From Cyclostephanos tholiformis (lineage: Eukaryota > Bacillariophyta > Thalassiosirophyceae > Thalassiosirales > Thalassiosiraceae): a stretch of 13,819 nt of DNA. The translations under genes and the position numbers were made by a program. The stretch covers positions 1 through 13,819 of the forward strand of contig JALLPB010000664.1 in NCBI GenBank assembly GCA_036939975.1. Reading direction: 5' to 3'. How positions within the stretch are numbered: the first letter of the stretch is position 1; each line of letters starts with the position of its first letter. This document shows positions 7,921-13,819 of this stretch, piece after piece. Below the pieces are notes generated by a model. It saw only the letters and a list, made by a program, of their open reading frames with translations. It made no database searches and was not told the DNA's origin.

Positions 7921-7936
7921 GGGCCGCGCCCGAACG
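7921..7936 (-). repeat. Right terminal inverted repeat of the transposon
   Basis: GGGCCGCGCCCGAACG, the exact complement of 4389-4404. Confidence 0.85.
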
Positions 7937-8268
7937 GATACTAGTTCTGAATACCTAAATATAGTAATATATCCAAGTTGCACGCGCCCTCGCCAAGCCT
8001 CGGGTCAAAGATCCACCACGAAGGATCTCATACAGAATTCGGATTCCCCTCCGCGAAAAAGATCTCTTCTTCACAGTTTGAGATTCCCCCCCCCCCCAGC
8101 CCCCGCTGCGGCCTACTACCTAGGTACCCACAACCGACATCCAAAAAAAATACCACTACACACATATTCCATCGTCGAGGTAGGGAGGGCAAGCCACACA
8201 CCGACCACACCCGCAAACCACCGACCACACCCGCCACACGCACGCACACAAGAAAAACCAAGAGGATC
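7937..8268. other. Flank and 5' leader of the isomerase gene
   Basis: No separate gene. The region is C/A-rich with a C13 run near 8086. It contains a 14-base direct repeat, CCGACCACACCCGC, at 8201-8214 and 8221-8234 (20-bp period). The isomerase frame stays open upstream to an ATG at 7978, but the added residues are low-complexity Pro/Ser/Thr/His and do not form a signal or transit peptide. I read it as promoter plus 5' untranslated leader. Confidence 0.55.
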
Positions 8269-10512
<2,244 letters not shown>

Positions 10513-11228
10513 GTACGAGAATGTGTAGAAGATGGATACTCGTTGGCATTTTGTCGAATTGTGCTGGGTATAATGTGGCGCGTTCGAGCCCTTTAATGAA
10601 ATTCGCGTGTAAAGAGATATTATCACCGAAAATTACTCCTCTGTAGACCCTCGCCTCGCGTGCGATTCACATAAACAGGAGGCTGAGCACTGAAACCTCG
10701 AATCCTCCGTCTCTCCCGATCTTTTGGCTGCACGTACACTAGTGTAGCAATGCGGTGCAATCAGGGGTTGTGCTGTGGACCGAATTTCTAAAATACGATC
10801 ACTGCCTCTCCCGATTCCTGTCGACAAAAATAGATGCCTTATGGTGGGTTTGGGAATTTTATCTTACTATGAACTAAAAGCCGACGAATCAAGCAGAGGA
10901 TTTTATTAGTTTTGTATCCAAAAAAATATCGCTGCTTCTCACACAGTTGCCTCTCATCGGAGTGGACGTCAGTGGCGAGCAGAGAATTCCCAAGTCTAGT
11001 CTCGGATCGGACCAAAACAATCCCGCTCCCACAGAAAGTGGTTCCAGACGTCTGCCATCCGTCTCCTTAAGCCTCTTGCAAAAAGAGATCAATTCCCTTC
11101 CTAAAGACTTCATGTCCGCAGTTCTGTAAGCGAAGAACTTTAAGATTTATAAGTCAGGATCTATCTAAAAACAGTACTCAGAAGTTCGAGAGAAACACTC
11201 AGTATGAATCACCTGGTTATTTTTCTAT
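10513..11228. other. Interval without a supportable gene
   Basis: Starts with the isomerase 3' untranslated region. Short frames on both strands (64-74 codons, for example 10947-11129 + and 10889-11113 -) overlap each other and resemble no family. Composition is more A/T-rich than the neighbouring exons. Confidence 0.6.
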
Positions 11229-11560
11229 CTCATTCTGTTTGTGCGCTAGATGTGGTCCTTCGCTACCTCCTCAAAGTTCTGCATTGAATTAGCCGCACCC
11301 TGTCTGACCGAAGTTCGAAGTAAATCATTGGCAGACCTTCTCATTCTGTTCGTGTGCTTGTTGTCATCCTTCGCTACCTCCTTAAAGTTCTGCATTGAAT
11401 AATCAGCGTCATATCTTACAGAAGTGCGAAGGGGATCATTGGTAGATCTTCTCATTCTATTCATGCGCTCGTTGTCGTCCTTAGTTACCTCCTTAAAGTC
11501 CTGTCTGACAGAAGTGTGAAGTAAAGACGTCTCACCACTCCTCCTCGACGATCTTCTTTC
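11229..11560 (-). repeat. 111-bp tandem repeat, coding-like on the minus strand
   Basis: Units begin with CTCATTCT at 11229, 11340 and 11451, giving an exact 111-bp period (37 codons). The third unit lacks 21 bp (7 codons) and then fades out toward about 11560. On the minus strand the units read as a basic peptide repeat, NRMRRS-x-ND-x-LRTSVR ... SMQNF-x-EVAKD. Period and deletion are both multiples of three, as expected if the units were or are translated. A stop (after EVAKDHI) cuts the unit nearest 11229. Confidence 0.8.
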
Positions 11561-11782
11561 ACTTTGAACGTTTAACTTTTCGGAATTTATTATGACTTAC
11601 TTTGCATTAGAGTCTTTGTCGCATGTGTCCAACATGCGATGTGACGCCATGTTGTCATTTGTCCTCCCTGGCATTGATCCACCGTTATCACATTCCTCTC
11701 TAGAATGCCGTCTCGTCTTCGGTGCAAACGATTCTTGGTGGTCCACGGTATCTCTGCTCGTAGTTTTTTGACTCGACATAAG
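11246..11782 (-). CDS. Possible short repeat-protein gene, model uncertain
   Basis: One minus-strand frame is open from 11782 to 11246 apart from a TAA at 11599-11597. The first part, from ATG at 11779, is 60 polar, Arg/Ser/Asp-rich residues starting MSSQKTTSRDTVDHQ; the second is the 37-residue repeat region. The TAA lies inside GCAAA|GTAAGT, a strong donor-like site, so an intron may remove it; one candidate acceptor is CTTCTGTCAG near 11510. Alternatives are a pseudogene with one stop, or the distal 3' end of the membrane-protein locus upstream, whose possible tail frame (12091-11852) is in the same phase. No family is recognised. The coding-like repeat is the only real support. Confidence 0.28.
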
Positions 11783-11851
11783 TCATAGACGATTTGAGCC
11801 CATCGGAAGGTCCTGATCTTTTTCTCGTAATGGATGTAGTTAGATTGGAAT

Positions 11852-12091
11852 TCACTCGATTCCTACCTTTCCGTTCATTTGACGATACTCGTTCAAACCT
11901 TCGCTCCGGCCCTCGAAGGCACCGACCTCAATGTCACTATCACTGTTCGTACGCGGTAGGGTGCGCGACGAAGGGAATTGATCTTGCTCGTGATGGGACT
12001 TGGCGACGTCGGGGTCCGTCGGCAGCGAACGGCGCGTTTTTCTTACGGGTACAGCAGACCAACGCCAACGAGGAAGGGCAAGATCATCCAA
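11852..12091 (-). other. Possible cytoplasmic-tail reading frame, shifted
   Basis: This frame overlaps exon 2 of the glycoprotein gene in a different phase. Where the transmembrane segment ends in the other frame, it reads V-R-K-T-R-R and then a polar, acidic stretch (SLPTDPDVAKSHHEQDQ ... EYRQMNGK). A basic stop-transfer followed by a disordered tail is what would be expected after a transmembrane helix. It would join the gene if one base is missing in the CCC run at 12047-12049, or in part through an intron 12046-11943 (GTAAGA...ACAG), which is in phase and yields 472 aa. Unproven. Confidence 0.35.
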
Positions 12092-13658
12092 GCGAATATT
12101 CTCACGATCGTCCTCGTCCTGGATTTGTCAGGCGTTCCTAATGCTGATTCCTCTGCCACTTCGATCCCATTTGTTGATGAAGGGAACGGCGAGCGGACGA
12201 TGGCCCCGAGGACGCCGAGGGCGCGGACGTCGTGGTCGTGGTTGGATCATATCCGAGGCTCGGACGAATCGCAAAAGCCGGAGACAACTACCATATTATG
12301 GAAGCGCAATTTCGGGTTGAAAGGGTCCATGAGGTACGAGCGGGGGTGTAGGGACCGTAGGTCCGGGGGGGGGGGAAACGCAAACGCAAGTCAATGAAGT
12401 AATTCGCTCAATGGAACTCACCAGTCGACCTGAAAACTGACGACGTCGAAGGCGCGGACGTCATGATAGCGGCGGTATCGTACCCAAGGCTCGGCGCGGA
12501 CGACAACGATGCCGACGTCGTCGAGCCGAACGACCCCGTGGTCGCATTCGTCGCGTTTGTCACGTTAGCATCCGTTACGTTTGAATTCGTTGCGTTCGCG
12601 TTCGTCGCGTTCGAATCCGTCGTGTTCGACTTGGTCCCGTTCGCATCCGTCGCGTTGGACGAGGCGGGGGCTGTGTACAGAAATTCCGCAGGCCCGTCCA
12701 TTCGTATATACACATTCGTCAACCCCCCGAGCAACCCTCCCGATTCCGCCAAGATTGTCGCAAATGACGTCCCCATCCCGTCCTTCCCCAATATGTGGCC
12801 CTCAATGACCTCGTACGCCCATTCCGAAATGGCCTCAAGATACGCCTCCTCCTCCCACACCTCTCCATCGTCAGTAACCACCAAGATGGAGGGATCGTAG
12901 AACACATCAACGTCGACGTAGGCATCGACATAATCGAACGAATCCCCCAATCTGGACTTAGTCACATTCGTCATATTCAACACCATCCCATCACCCCCAA
13001 CCATCATCGCTTCTTGGATATAATCGAATAGCGTGGCGTTGAATTCCGTCATTGAATCTTGATCCATCACGGACGTAAGTCCGACCAGGGACAATATCAG
13101 CCCGATACGAGCCATCGACATCGACGACATCGGCAATGTGGGGCTCATCGTCGGGGATGCCGTCGTCGTTACCCCCGCGATGGGCGATGAGGTGGGCGAT
13201 GATATCACGATTTCCCCCGACTCGATCTTGGCCTTGCATCCCGTGAGGATATAGCAAAAGTAGTCCCGTTCCCCCGTGACCTCGAACGAGCACTCGGAGT
13301 CGTCTCCCTTGGGACATGGATGCAGGCACGAAGTCGACGCTTGGTCCCATGTGGCTCCGCAGTAGTTATCGTCAGTCTGTGCCGATGCGAAGATGATGAT
13401 GGAGGATGGGATGAGGTGGAAGTGACAGAAGGGAAATGAAAATGACGTCGACATTAGGAAGTCGTCAATGATCCATGATAGCAACAGGGGCAGGGCGAGG
13501 AGGAGGAGGAGGAGGAGGAATGGGTGGTGATAGTCTCGACGATGACTTCCCGGGGAGGTCGCTGAAAAGGGGGAGAAGAATGACGATTGGCGATTGCGAT
13601 TATTCTTGCCTGCTCCTCCTGCTCGTCCTCGGCGAGGGAGAGTGACAGGCGGAGTCAT
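12043..13658 (-). CDS. Secreted/membrane glycoprotein with Cys-rich domain and TM tail
   Basis: Exon 1 is 13658-12422 with a GTGAGT donor. Exon 2 ends at a TAA at 12043 and begins at 12137 or 12158, both in phase. With 12137 the product is 443 aa. Met1 precedes a Leu-rich segment; Met69 (13454) gives a cleaner signal peptide ending FASA before Gln94. A six-Cys module follows (C100, C111, C115, C123, C135, C141; YCGATWDQAS ... PCPKGDDSEC), a pattern I associate with diatom extracellular proteins. After a Ser/Thr/Pro linker comes an unrecognised domain (about 182-330), then an Asn-Thr-rich array with nine N-x-T sequons (335-373). Exon 2 encodes basic residues and a hydrophobic segment (IFAWMILPFLVGVGLLY), fitting a type I membrane protein at the cell surface. 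If unspliced, exon 1 ends at 416 aa without the anchor. Exon 1 is well supported; the C-terminus is a model. Confidence 0.62.
12210..12260 (-). repeat. Duplicate of the exon-1 end inside the predicted intron
   Basis: This 51-bp stretch aligns without gaps to 12441-12491, at 38 of 51 identical bases by eye, and encodes SLGYD ... TSAPSASS against the exon's SLGYD ... TSAPSTSS. The offset is 231 bp, a multiple of three, so both copies are in the same frame. The copy lies in the predicted intron 12138-12421. Confidence 0.6.
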
Positions 13659-13819
13659 GCCATCGCCAAGATCAATGTCGACGACGACAACAACAACATC
13701 GTCATGTCTGAATGCCTGAATGCACTACCAGACCTAATTACCATACCTCTACCGTTGTTGGTCGGAACGCAGTGGACTTGAAGATGCTTGGAGAGTCGGA
13801 CGAGGGACAGACAGATCAC
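13659..13819. other. Upstream flank of the glycoprotein gene
   Basis: 161 bp reaching the window edge, probably 5' leader and promoter of the minus-strand gene. It has GAC/AAC triplet-rich stretches and no recognisable gene or element. Confidence 0.5.

Larger units (their letters stand above)
4389..7936 (+). mobile_element. PiggyBac-superfamily DNA transposon
   Basis: About 3.55 kb bounded by a perfect 16-bp inverted repeat, CGTTCGGGCGCGGCCC at 4389-4404 and its complement at 7921-7936. It contains one long transposase ORF in the + direction. Paired GATC boxes lie just inside both ends. The intact ORF and perfect ends suggest a fairly recent, possibly autonomous copy. The exact outer limits are not settled: piggyBac elements normally duplicate TTAA on insertion, and no TTAA abuts either repeat. 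A weaker outer pair (TTTAGGTAT at 4271-4279, complement at 7951-7959) may mark larger ends. It lies between the Costars and isomerase genes and disrupts neither. Confidence 0.85.

Noticed and set aside
10889..11129. Opposed frames of 60-74 codons on both strands downstream of the isomerase
   Set aside because: They overlap each other, neither resembles a known protein, and the lengths are expected by chance.
11978..12397. Plus-strand frames of 106-139 codons, Arg/Gly-rich
   Set aside because: Antisense to the glycoprotein exon 2 and intron; composition-driven with no recognisable domain.

Overview
This is eukaryotic nuclear DNA, most likely from a diatom or a close stramenopile. Three things suggest this. 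Genes on both strands are broken by GT-AG introns of about 200-330 bp. One gene starts with a signal peptide ending in ASA followed by Leu, which resembles the diatom plastid-targeting cleavage motif. Another encodes a secreted Cys-rich module (C-G-x-T-W ... P-C-P-x-G-x-D-x-E-C) of a kind I associate with diatom surface proteins. No bacterial operon structure, rRNA, tRNA or CRISPR array was seen. One N at 8972 and many long homopolymers indicate draft sequence.

Layout. Positions 1-1239 hold a decayed, frameshifted tandem copy of the next gene, broken by about 670 bp of unrelated DNA. Positions 1458-2714 (+) hold the intact parent, a probable plastid-targeted DUF1995 protein. A gene-free stretch with several inverted repeats follows (2715-3394). 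Positions 3395-4181 (-) hold a three-exon Costars/ABRACL-family gene that is recognisable only after splicing. Positions 4389-7936 hold a piggyBac-superfamily DNA transposon. It has a 16-bp perfect terminal inverted repeat, subterminal GATC-N7-GATC boxes and an uninterrupted 964-aa transposase (4714-7608, +). Positions 8269-10512 (+) hold a three-exon glucose-6-phosphate isomerase gene, probably cytosolic. Positions 10513-11228 have no supportable gene. Positions 11229-11560 hold a degenerate 111-bp tandem repeat that reads as a 37-residue peptide repeat on the minus strand. Positions 12043-13658 (-) hold a gene for a secreted, heavily N-glycosylated, probably single-pass membrane protein. Its transmembrane tail lies in a second exon, and the tail downstream of that is unresolved.

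The genes do not form one pathway: plastid biogenesis, actin-related signalling, glycolysis and cell surface are all represented. The common theme is duplication and decay: a dead DUF1995 tandem copy, an exon-end duplicate inside an intron, a decaying tandem repeat and an apparently fresh transposon. I did not find a convincing new multi-gene system. The best leads are the transposon's end architecture and the unresolved 3' half of the membrane-protein locus. Splice models were made by eye from consensus sites, phase and family alignment, without transcript support.
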